Shown here piece by piece: positions 32,324-38,279 of a stretch of DNA of 38,279 nucleotides. A program made the position numbers and the translations under genes. Position 1 is the stretch's first letter, and every line of letters begins with the position of its first letter. Origin of the DNA: an uncultured Collinsella sp. (lineage in GTDB: Bacteria; Actinomycetota; Coriobacteriia; Coriobacteriales; Coriobacteriaceae); contig CABUUJ010000015.1 in the NCBI GenBank assembly GCA_902494715.1, positions 1 to 38,279 on the forward strand, written 5' to 3'. The notes under the pieces were generated by a model. The model was given only the letters and a program-made list of their open reading frames with translations. It was not told the DNA's origin and ran no database searches.

Positions 32324-33616
32324 GTGCTCGCACCCCATATTTCCGTCGTCAACCTCGGCTGCCGCGTCAACCGGGTCGAGTCTGACCGCATCACTGCCGA
32401 TCTTATGCGTCTGGGCTTTGCTATTGTGGATCCCCAGGATGCCGATCTGATCGTCATTAACACCTGTGCCGTTACGGGCGAGGCCGAGGCCAAGACCCGT
32501 AAGGCCGTCCGTCATGCGCTGGCCTATCCAAACGAGCCCTATGTGGTCGTGACCGGATGCGTGGTCAATTTGCATCCCGAGGAGCTGCTGGAGCTTTCGG
32601 ATCGCGTGATCGCCGAGCCGTCCAAGATCGATGTCGCCGAACGTGTCTGCGAGGTGCTGGGCGTTGAGTCCGATAGCGTTCCCGCCTGCAGCGATGGCGA
32701 GGTGGTCGATGTGCTCGGTCGCTCTCGCCTGGGCGTGAAGATTCAGGACGGCTGCAACCATCGCTGCACCTATTGCATTGTGTGGAGGGCACGCGGCCCC
32801 GAGCGCTCCGTGCCCGTCGAGTCCGTGCTCGAGCAAGTTCGCGAGGCCCAGGAGGCCGGCGTGCCCGAGGTGGTGCTGACCGGTGTGAACCTGGGTGCCT
32901 ACGATGGCAAGAGCGCGACCGACGAGCACGTCGAAATCGATGAGCTGCTCGAGGCCATCATGGAGCGCACGTCTATTCCGCATGCGCGCATTTCCTCGGT
33001 CGAGCCTATGGATATCTCCGAGCGCCTGCTTAAGGTTATGGTGCGCTACCCGCAGCGTATCGCCCCGTTTTTGCACCTGCCCGTGCAGTCCGGCTGCACG
33101 GCGACCCTGCATCGCATGGGCCGTCCCTATAGCGCCGAGGCCTTTGAGGACACGGTGCGTATGATTCGCGCCAACTTGCCCCAGGCGTCCCTTTCGTGCG
33201 ATGTCATCGTCGGTTTTCCTGGTGAGACGGACGAGGAGTTCGAGGAGTCGCTGGCTCTGTGTCGCCGTGTTGGTTTCTCGCGTATGCACGTGTTCCGCTA
33301 CAGCAAGCGTCCCGGCACCCTTGCCGCCGATATGCCCGACCAGGTGCCGCCCGAGGTTATGGCCGAGCGCAGCCGTCGTATGCGAGCCGCCGCACAGGAG
33401 CTCGCTATTGCCGACGCTCGTCGTCGCGTGGGCACGGTCGAGCGTGCCGTGCTCGAGTATGGTGACAACCTGACGCTCGGCTCGTTCCATCATGCCCGTC
33501 TTGACGATACCTGTGGACTTACAGCCCCGTGCCTGCTCGATGTTGCTATCATCGGAGTCGATGATTCCGGCTTGGTCCATGCACGCAGGGAGGTTCATGG
33601 AAGCCTCGAAGATTAG
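32324..33616 (+). CDS. mtaB: MtaB-like tRNA methylthiotransferase
   Basis: A radical SAM methylthiotransferase (430 aa) of the MiaB/MtaB family. MtaB converts t6A37 to ms2t6A37 in tRNA. The N-terminal UPF0004 domain binds one 4Fe-4S cluster through cysteines in NLGCRVNRVES, INTCAVTGEAE and VVTGCV. The radical SAM motif is QDGCNHRCTYCIVWRARGPE. Later signatures are VVLTGVNLGAY, LPVQSGC and VIVGFPGETDEEFEE. A C-terminal TRAM-like segment completes it. The start GTG 32324 has AAGGAG about six bases before it, right after dnaJ. In many Gram-positives mtaB also lies downstream of dnaJ. The last 20 bases overlap phoH. Confidence 0.92.
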   Translation: MLAPHISVVNLGCRVNRVESDRITADLMRLGFAIVDPQDADLIVINTCAVTGEAEAKTRKAVRHALAYPNEPYVVVTGCVVNLHPEELLELSDRVIAEPSKIDVAERVCEVLGVESDSVPACSDGEVVDVLGRSRLGVKIQDGCNHRCTYCIVWRARGPERSVPVESVLEQVREAQEAGVPEVVLTGVNLGAYDGKSATDEHVEIDELLEAIMERTSIPHARISSVEPMDISERLLKVMVRYPQRIAPFLHLPVQSGCTATLHRMGRPYSAEAFEDTVRMIRANLPQASLSCDVIVGFPGETDEEFEESLALCRRVGFSRMHVFRYSKRPGTLAADMPDQVPPEVMAERSRRMRAAAQELAIADARRRVGTVERAVLEYGDNLTLGSFHHARLDDTCGLTAPCLLDVAIIGVDDSGLVHARREVHGSLED

Positions 33617-34583
33617 ATTTACCGTTCCCGAGGGAATTGATCCCTCGCGTGTTTTGGGCGCCGGCGACGGCGTCCTTCGTGCGCTCGAGAGCTTGGTTCG
33701 CGCCCATGTGGTCGCCCGTGGCGATAGCATCTCCGTGAGCGGCGACCCGGACGAGGTCGAACTCGTGGCGCGCTTTTTCGAGCACGCTTTTCGCGAGGCG
33801 GCCGCCGGGCGCACGCTGTCTGCCGACGATGTCTCTCGCTGCCTGGCCGTCTTGCGCGACGGTGAGCACGAGGCTACGTCGCTTCGCGATGACGTGCTGC
33901 TTTCGTATCGCGGCCGCGTCATTCGCCCCAAGACGCTCGGGCAAAAGCGCTATGTGGATGCCATCCGCTCGCATACCATCACGTTTGGCTTGGGTCCTGC
34001 CGGTACCGGTAAGACCTATCTGGCTATGGCGCTCGCCGTTGCCGCGCTCAAGCGTCACGAGGTGGGCCGTCTGATCTTGACGCGTCCGGTTGTCGAGGCG
34101 GGGGAGAATCTGGGCTTTTTGCCCGGCACCCTCGAGGAAAAGATCGATCCCTACATGCGTCCGCTTTACGACGCCCTTTTTGACATGATGGATCGCGAGC
34201 GCAGCGATGAGCTTATGGAGCGCGGCGTGATCGAGATCGCCCCGCTTGCCTACATGCGCGGCCGCACGCTGAGTGATGCCTTCGTGGTGCTCGACGAGGC
34301 GCAAAATACCACGCCCGAGCAGATGAAGATGTTCCTGACGCGCCTGGGCTTCAACTCCAAGTTCGTGATTACCGGCGACCTGAGTCAGCGCGACCTGGTT
34401 GGTCGTCGCGGCGGTCTTGCTGACGTTGAGCAGATTTTAGGCCGTGTCGACGATGTCGCATTTTCGCACCTCGAGCGTGCCGACGTGGTGCGCCATGCCC
34501 TGGTGGGTCGTATCGTCGAGGCATATGAAGCTTATGATGACGTGCGCGAGCAGCGCCCGCGCGACCGAAAGGAGTCCCGTTGA
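33597..34583 (+). CDS. phoH: PhoH family ATPase
   Basis: PhoH-like P-loop protein (328 aa), in the PhoH/YbeZ group usually next to ybeY and tied to rRNA processing. Walker A is GLGPAGTGKTYLAMALAVAA; Walker B is DAFVVLDEAQN. The family run TRPVVEAGENLGFLPGTLEE and KMFLTRLGFNSKFVITGDLS are complete. The N-terminal ~110 residues hold a KH-like RNA-binding segment. ATG 33597 overlaps the mtaB end, with GGGAGG four to five bases before it. The adjacent TTG start of ybeY is inside the stop (TTGA). Confidence 0.94.
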   Translation: MEASKIRFTVPEGIDPSRVLGAGDGVLRALESLVRAHVVARGDSISVSGDPDEVELVARFFEHAFREAAAGRTLSADDVSRCLAVLRDGEHEATSLRDDVLLSYRGRVIRPKTLGQKRYVDAIRSHTITFGLGPAGTGKTYLAMALAVAALKRHEVGRLILTRPVVEAGENLGFLPGTLEEKIDPYMRPLYDALFDMMDRERSDELMERGVIEIAPLAYMRGRTLSDAFVVLDEAQNTTPEQMKMFLTRLGFNSKFVITGDLSQRDLVGRRGGLADVEQILGRVDDVAFSHLERADVVRHALVGRIVEAYEAYDDVREQRPRDRKESR

Positions 34584-35089
34584 GTGTATTGATCAGCAAC
34601 GATGCCGAGCTCGATACGCTGCTCGACGCGCAGGAGGTGGAGCACATCTGCGAGGTTGTGCTTGCCGCCGAGGGCGTTGAGCGTGAAGTCGAGATTTCCC
34701 TTTCGTATGTCGACGAGGACGAGATGCACGAGCTCAACCACGAGTGGCGCGGTATCGACCGCACCACCGATGTGCTCTCGTTTGAGTGCGATTCGGCCTT
34801 TGACGATGACATTCCCGCCGATGAGACGCTCGAGCTCGGCGATATCATCTTGGCCCCGGAGGTCATTGCCCGTCAGGCCCCCGGTTTTGGCAATAGCCCC
34901 GCTGACGAGTGCCGTCTGATGCTCGTTCACGGCATGCTGCACCTGCTGGGCTATGACCATATTGATGACGACGAGGCCGAGGTCATGGAGGCCCGCGAGG
35001 ACGCCATCCTGCGCGATCTGGCGCTCGAGCGCGGCGAGGACCCCAAGCTAGTCCATGTCGGCCCCATCACCAACCACGCCCACGACTAG
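34580..35089 (+). CDS. ybeY: Endoribonuclease YbeY
   Basis: YbeY (169 aa) is a zinc metallo-RNase needed for 16S rRNA 3'-end maturation and ribosome quality control. The zinc motif is complete: LVHGMLHLLGYDHIDDDEAE. LNHEWRGIDRTTDVLSFE is the second family signature. It starts at TTG 34580, overlapping the phoH stop, with AAAGGAG five bases upstream. A later TTG (34589) is possible. Its neighbours phoH and era, both tied to 30S maturation, fit the role. The tail after the zinc site (REDAILRDLALERGEDPK) is slightly longer than in E. coli. Confidence 0.94.
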   Translation: MSVLISNDAELDTLLDAQEVEHICEVVLAAEGVEREVEISLSYVDEDEMHELNHEWRGIDRTTDVLSFECDSAFDDDIPADETLELGDIILAPEVIARQAPGFGNSPADECRLMLVHGMLHLLGYDHIDDDEAEVMEAREDAILRDLALERGEDPKLVHVGPITNHAHD

Positions 35090-35098
35090 GAGCCGTCT

Positions 35099-35476
35099 AT
35101 GATTCCCGGATCTAACAAGGACCATCCGTCCTTCTTAAAGTCGTTCTCCTATGCCATGGAGGGCTTCGTTACCGCCGTCAAGACCGAGCGCAACATTAAG
35201 GTCATGCTCGTGGCGGGCGTGTGCACCGTCATTGCCGGCTGTATCGTGGGCCTCGACATTGCCGAGTGGGCCACGATTATCATCTGTTGTGGCCTGGTGA
35301 TTCACGGCGAGCTGTGCAATACCGCCATGGAGGCGATTGTCGACCTGGCGACCCAGGAGCTGCATCCACTGGCCAAGCGCGCGAAGGATATCGCCGCTGC
35401 CTCTGTTTACATTCTTTCCATCACCGCCGCGATTGTGGGCGTGCTGGTATTTGCCCACGCGCTCGGCTTTATTTAG
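35099..35476 (+). CDS. dgkA: Diacylglycerol/undecaprenol kinase
   Basis: A 125-aa integral membrane kinase of the DgkA family. In Gram-positives this type (DgkA/UdpK) mainly phosphorylates undecaprenol to recycle the wall carrier lipid. The signature is HGELCNTAMEAIVDLATQEL. Three membrane helices lie near 36-53, 57-75 and 100-122, and SFSYAMEGFVTAVKTERN is the N-terminal amphipathic start. ATG 35099 lies eight bases after the ybeY TAG, with TAGGAG as the ribosome-binding site. It sits between ybeY and era, a Firmicutes-like order. It complements uppS at the other end of the window. Confidence 0.92.
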   Translation: MIPGSNKDHPSFLKSFSYAMEGFVTAVKTERNIKVMLVAGVCTVIAGCIVGLDIAEWATIIICCGLVIHGELCNTAMEAIVDLATQELHPLAKRAKDIAAASVYILSITAAIVGVLVFAHALGFI

Positions 35477-35488
35477 AAAGGGATTCCC

Positions 35489-36556
35489 ATGTCCGACAAT
35501 ATGCAGCCTACCGATGAGATTTTGGACGACGAGTCCCTGGACGCGGTGGATACCGAGGAGCTCGAGGATGTCGAGGAGTTCGACCCGTTTGAGGGCATGA
35601 GCGACGAGGAGCTCGACGCCCTGTGCGACGAGGGCGACAGCCTCGCGGGCTTTGGTGACGCGGAGCCCGGTTTCCGCAGCGGCTTTGTGGCCCTGGTCGG
35701 ACGCCCCAACGCCGGCAAGTCCACGCTGCTTAATGCCTGCTATGGCAAAAAGGTCGCCATCACCTCGCCGGTGGCCCAGACGACCCGTCGCCGCATGCGC
35801 GCCGTCGTCAACCGTCCCGGCTACCAGCTGGTCTTTGTCGATACCCCGGGTATTCATAAGCCCAAGGACGGTCTGGGATCCGAGCTCAACAAGAGCGCGT
35901 TGTTCGAGCTGAACGATGTCGATGTCGTCGCGTTTTTGATTGATGCCACCAAGCCGATCGGCAGGGGAGACGCTTGGGTTGCCGAACGCGTCAAGAACGC
36001 TCGTTCCAAAAAGGTCCTGGTGCTCACCAAGGCCGATGAGGCCGATCCCGCCCAGGTTATGGAACAGCTCAAGGCCGCCCACGAGCTCATGGAATATGAC
36101 GACGAGATCGTGACGTCGTCGGTCAAGAACTTCAACGTCGATGCCTTTATCGATACCGTTGCGCACTTTTTGCCCGAGGGTCCGCGTTGGTTCCCCGAGG
36201 ACATGGGTACCGACGCTTCCGACGAGACCCTTGTGGCCGAGTTTGTGCGCGAGAAGGTTCTGCGCCGCACCCGTGACGAGATCCCGCACTCCGTGGGCGT
36301 GATCTGCGATGCGCTCGAGCAGACCAAGAAGGTGCTGCGCGTGCACGCCACCATTTACGTCGAGCGTGAGGGCCAAAAGGGCATCATCATTGGAAAGGGC
36401 GGCGAGATGATCAAGCATATCGGTATCGACGCCCGTCGCGACCTTGAACGCATCTTTGGCACGCAGGTCTTTTTGGAGCTGGACGTGAAGGTCAAGGCCG
36501 GCTGGCGTGACGACGAGGCCCAGATTCGCCGCTTCGGCTACAACGCCGAAGATTAG
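35489..36556 (+). CDS. era: GTPase Era with acidic N-terminal extension
   Basis: Era (355 aa; usual length about 300) binds the 3' end of 16S rRNA and checks 30S assembly. G motifs: ALVGRPNAGKSTLLNACYG (G1, residue 68 on), TTRRRMRAVV (G2), VFVDTPGIHKPKDGLG (G3), VLTKADEADP (G4). The C-terminal KH domain is REGQKGIIIGKGGEMIKHIG. The first ~62 residues are an extra, very acidic tail (for example DTEELEDVEEFDPFEGMSDE), with no known fold seen. ATG 35489 has AAAGGGA before it and no other good start lies before the G1 motif. The gene is flanked by dgkA and recO. Confidence 0.95.
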   Translation: MSDNMQPTDEILDDESLDAVDTEELEDVEEFDPFEGMSDEELDALCDEGDSLAGFGDAEPGFRSGFVALVGRPNAGKSTLLNACYGKKVAITSPVAQTTRRRMRAVVNRPGYQLVFVDTPGIHKPKDGLGSELNKSALFELNDVDVVAFLIDATKPIGRGDAWVAERVKNARSKKVLVLTKADEADPAQVMEQLKAAHELMEYDDEIVTSSVKNFNVDAFIDTVAHFLPEGPRWFPEDMGTDASDETLVAEFVREKVLRRTRDEIPHSVGVICDALEQTKKVLRVHATIYVEREGQKGIIIGKGGEMIKHIGIDARRDLERIFGTQVFLELDVKVKAGWRDDEAQIRRFGYNAED

Positions 36557-36571
36557 GGACACGCGGCGCGA

Positions 36572-37321
36572 ATGGCAGGTTCTCGCACATATCGCACGAA
36601 AGTGCTCGTCCTGGACAAGACGAAGCTCAAAGAGACCGACCTGATCCTGACGATGCTTGACGAGCGGGGTCGGCAGGTTCGTGCCGTGGCAAAGGGTGCC
36701 CGCAAACCCGGCGGGCGGTTGGCGGCGCGCTGCGAGCTGTTCTGTACCGTCGATATGCTGCTCGCACATGGACGCTCGCTCGACGTGGTTTCTCAGGCCG
36801 AGCTTATGGAAGCGCCGCTCGGCGCTGCGCCCGATTACGAGACGACTTGCGCCGCAAGCGCGATTGCCGAGGTCGCGCGCGTGTGCTCGTTCGAGGACGC
36901 CGAGGACCCGTTTACCTTTGCCATCACGCAGCGGGCACTCACGCTTGTCGGCAGCGGGCTCGACTCGGCGCATATGGACCTGCTCGTGGCGGCCTTTGTC
37001 TTTAAACTGCTGTCGCACGTTGGCTATCGACCCGATTTTTCGGCCTGCGTGCTGTGCGGAGACCCCATGTTGTCGTATTTTTCGCCCCAGGCGGGCGGTC
37101 TCATGTGCGGGTCGTGCGCTTCGAGCGTTCCGGGTGCCGAGCTGGTGTCGACCGGTGAGGTCGTTTGGCTTCGCGCCCTCATGTCCATGACCTTCGATGC
37201 ACTCATGGCCGAGAGGATCGACCCCCATACCGCAGCCTTTTTGCTCGGGCTTTCGCATGTGTGGGCTGCGACGCACACCGATCAGCGCCTCCGTGCGATG
37301 GAATTCATGTTGGGTCGGTGA
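36572..37321 (+). CDS. recO: DNA repair protein RecO
   Basis: RecO (249 aa) loads RecA with RecR in RecF-pathway repair and anneals single strands. The N-terminal OB fold has TYRTKVLVLDKTKLKETDLI and the family's VAKGARKPGGRLAARCELF. The C-terminal part holds a zinc site with cysteines in CVLCGDP and GGLMCGSCAS. The ATG at 36572 follows the era stop by 15 bases with a weak ribosome-binding site. The pair era-recO is conserved in many Gram-positives. The stop TGA at 37319-37321 is followed by the rpsO leader. Confidence 0.92.
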   Translation: MAGSRTYRTKVLVLDKTKLKETDLILTMLDERGRQVRAVAKGARKPGGRLAARCELFCTVDMLLAHGRSLDVVSQAELMEAPLGAAPDYETTCAASAIAEVARVCSFEDAEDPFTFAITQRALTLVGSGLDSAHMDLLVAAFVFKLLSHVGYRPDFSACVLCGDPMLSYFSPQAGGLMCGSCASSVPGAELVSTGEVVWLRALMSMTFDALMAERIDPHTAAFLLGLSHVWAATHTDQRLRAMEFMLGR

Positions 37322-37345
37322 TGATGCGCAGGCGCGGGCTGCTTG

Positions 37346-37354
37346 TGGTAACAT
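37346..37354 (+). promoter_or_regulatory. rpsO promoter, extended -10
   Basis: TGGTAACAT, 106-114 bases before the rpsO ATG. Transcription from here would give a ~100-nt structured leader. Confidence 0.5.
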
Positions 37355-37423
37355 ACCGACCTGTTGGTACCTCGACCTTGGTTGCTCGCTCCACCGGCGG
37401 CTTCCCAGTCCGAGGCGAATCGA

Positions 37424-37439
37424 GTCGCCCGCGGGCGAC
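37424..37439 (+). promoter_or_regulatory. Perfect palindrome in the rpsO leader
   Basis: GTCGCCCGCGGGCGAC forms a GTCGCC/GGCGAC stem-loop 20 bases before the rpsO ATG, just ahead of the AAAGG ribosome-binding site. S15 is known to bind its own leader in several phyla through unrelated folds. A role here in autoregulation is inference. Confidence 0.45.
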
Positions 37440-37459
37440 GTAAAACGAAAGGTAAAACA

Positions 37460-37738
37460 ATGACTGTTTCCAAAGAGCGCAAGGCGGAGCTGACTGCCCA
37501 GTTCGGTAACACCCCGGTCGACACCGGCAACCCCAAGGTTCAGGTCGCCATCCTGAGCGAGCGCATCAAGGAGCTGACCGAGCACATGAAGTCCCATCAG
37601 AAGGACTTCCACACCCGTCGTGGCCTGCTCATGCTCGTCGGCCGTCGTCGTCGTCTTCTCTCCTACATCAAGAAGAACGACATCGTCGAGTACCGTGAGC
37701 TCATCAAGGCTCTGGGCATCCGCGACAACATCCAGTAA
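37460..37738 (+). CDS. rpsO: 30S ribosomal protein S15
   Basis: S15 (92 aa) binds the central domain of 16S rRNA early in 30S assembly. The conserved parts are TPVDTGNPKVQVAILSERIK, LTEHMKSHQKDFHTRRGLLM and the RNA-binding RRRRLLSYIKKNDIVEYREL. ATG 37460 follows AAAGG about eight bases upstream. The frame is open 32 codons earlier but that is leader RNA. A strong terminator lies between it and pnp; the rpsO-pnp order is nearly universal and read-through usually feeds pnp. Confidence 0.96.
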   Translation: MTVSKERKAELTAQFGNTPVDTGNPKVQVAILSERIKELTEHMKSHQKDFHTRRGLLMLVGRRRRLLSYIKKNDIVEYRELIKALGIRDNIQ

Positions 37739-37754
37739 GGATTTGTACATGCTA

Positions 37755-37785
37755 AGAGCGTCCTGCGCAGCGGGGCGCTCTTTTT
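37755..37785 (+). terminator. Intrinsic terminator after rpsO
   Basis: AGAGCGTCCTGC (37755-37766) pairs with GCGGGGCGCTCT (37770-37781) through twelve pairs including two G-U, followed by TTTTG. It separates rpsO from pnp and may be leaky. Confidence 0.88.
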
Positions 37786-37804
37786 GTGTAAGGGCGCGAA
37801 CAAT

Positions 37805-37875
37805 CACGCTCTGAAGCGTGGCGGGGGCAGGGGGCCCGCGTCACATGAGAAGCCCGCAGGCAAGGGGCCTGTGGG
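37805..37875 (+). promoter_or_regulatory. Structured pnp leader with three hairpins
   Basis: CACGCT/AGCGTG (37805-37820), GCGGG/CCCGC (37821-37839) and CCCGCAGGC/GCCTGTGGG (37853-37875) follow each other before the GGAG of pnp. In E. coli the pnp leader hairpin is cut by RNase III and then PNPase represses its own translation. A similar scheme here is only an analogy. Confidence 0.45.
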
Positions 37876-37888
37876 GTAAAGGAGAACA

Positions 37889-38279
37889 ATGACACTCGTA
37901 TCCAAGACCTTTGAGCTGTACGGCAAGACCTACACCTTTGAGTCGGGCGAGCTTGCCAAGCAGGCCACCGGCGCCTGCCTGGTCAAGCAGGGCGACACCA
38001 CGATGCTCGACACCGTGGTCGTCTCCAAGGAGCGCAAGAACTACGACTTCTTCCCGCTGACCGTCGACTTCAACGAGAAGATGTACGCCGCCGGCCGCAT
38101 CCCGGGTGGTTACCTCAAGCGTGAGGGCCGTCCCAGCGAGAAGGCCACGCTCACCGCGCGCATGATTGACCGTCCGATTCGCCCGAGCTTCCCGGACGGC
38201 TTCCGCAACGAGGTGCATATCGTCGCCACCTCGCTCGTCGCCGACCAGGTCAACCCCTTCGACGTCATCAACGTCATGA
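37889..38279 (+). CDS. pnp: Polynucleotide phosphorylase, 5' part
   Basis: The first 130 codons of PNPase, a trimeric 3'-to-5' phosphorolytic exoribonuclease and degradosome member (full length about 700+ aa); it runs off the window end. It is recognised from FELYGKTYTFESGELAKQAT (first RNase PH domain), the run FFPLTVDFNEKMYAAGRIPG and GYLKREGRPSEKATLTARMI, and the segment DRPIRPSFP. ATG 37889 has AAAGGAG seven bases upstream. Confidence 0.96.
   Translation, partial: MTLVSKTFELYGKTYTFESGELAKQATGACLVKQGDTTMLDTVVVSKERKNYDFFPLTVDFNEKMYAAGRIPGGYLKREGRPSEKATLTARMIDRPIRPSFPDGFRNEVHIVATSLVADQVNPFDVINVM

Noticed and set aside
31244..33931. Antisense open frame of 895 codons opposite dnaJ, mtaB and phoH
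   Set aside because: It covers three well-recognised plus-strand genes, has low-complexity composition and no family motif. It arises from GC3-biased codons leaving the opposite strand stop-poor.
35135..37807. Antisense open frame of 890 codons opposite dgkA, era, recO and rpsO
   Set aside because: Same reason: four conserved plus-strand genes and the rpsO terminator lie inside it.
1..38279. CRISPR array, prophage or integrated island
   Set aside because: No regularly spaced direct repeats, integrase, tRNA attachment site or shift in codon use was seen. The only mobile trace is the RAYT remnant.

Overview
The window reads as a chromosomal segment of a high-GC, anaerobic actinobacterium, most likely of the class Coriobacteriia (Collinsella-like). 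This is inferred from four things: an actinobacterial-type integration host factor directly upstream of gmk-rpoZ, a fused AdhE for fermentation, heavy GTG/TTG start use with strong GC3 bias, and gene orders that mix actinobacterial and Firmicutes-like blocks. No 16S or marker comparison was possible, so the genus is a guess.

Layout: (1) 1-7823, plus strand: pyrH(3' end)-frr-uppS-cdsA-dxr-site-2 protease-ispG-proS, a translation/isoprenoid/phospholipid block with very short or overlapping junctions, closed by a strong terminator. (2) 8002-11503, minus strand: adhE followed by a small APH/choline-kinase-like phosphotransferase. adhE has an extended -10 promoter and a tandem LacI-like operator pair upstream. 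(3) 11657-12347: a decayed REP-associated (RAYT, IS200-like) transposase framed by near-identical 51-bp inverted repeats, each containing a small hairpin. (4) 12451-12639, minus: rpmB. (5) 13090-18413, plus: a pyrimidine operon pyrR-pyrB-pyrC-pyrK-pyrD-pyrF preceded by a PyrR-type attenuator leader; pyrE and carAB are absent here. (6) 18653-21063: mihF-gmk-rpoZ-thiI. (7) 21277-25331: comEA-comEC-holA. (8) 25465-29922: rpsT, then lepA-dusB-hemW. (9) 29981-38279: two tandem dnaJ genes, mtaB, phoH, ybeY, dgkA, era, recO, rpsO and the 5' part of pnp.

Functionally nearly everything is core housekeeping: translation factors and RNA modification (frr, proS, lepA, dusB, mtaB, thiI, ybeY, era, rpsT, rpsO, rpmB), MEP-pathway isoprenoid synthesis feeding undecaprenyl phosphate (dxr, ispG, uppS, with the undecaprenol/diacylglycerol kinase dgkA), de novo pyrimidine synthesis, RNA turnover (pnp), and a DNA-uptake pair (comEA/comEC).

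The least ordinary items are: a DnaJ-like protein whose C-terminal domain is replaced by membrane helices; a site-2 protease with a ~110-residue winged-helix-like insertion beside its catalytic region; the RAYT remnant with its long inverted repeats; an Era GTPase with a long acidic N-terminal tail; an apparently leaderless lepA; and a promoter motif shared by lepA and the membrane DnaJ. No tRNA, rRNA or CRISPR array was seen.
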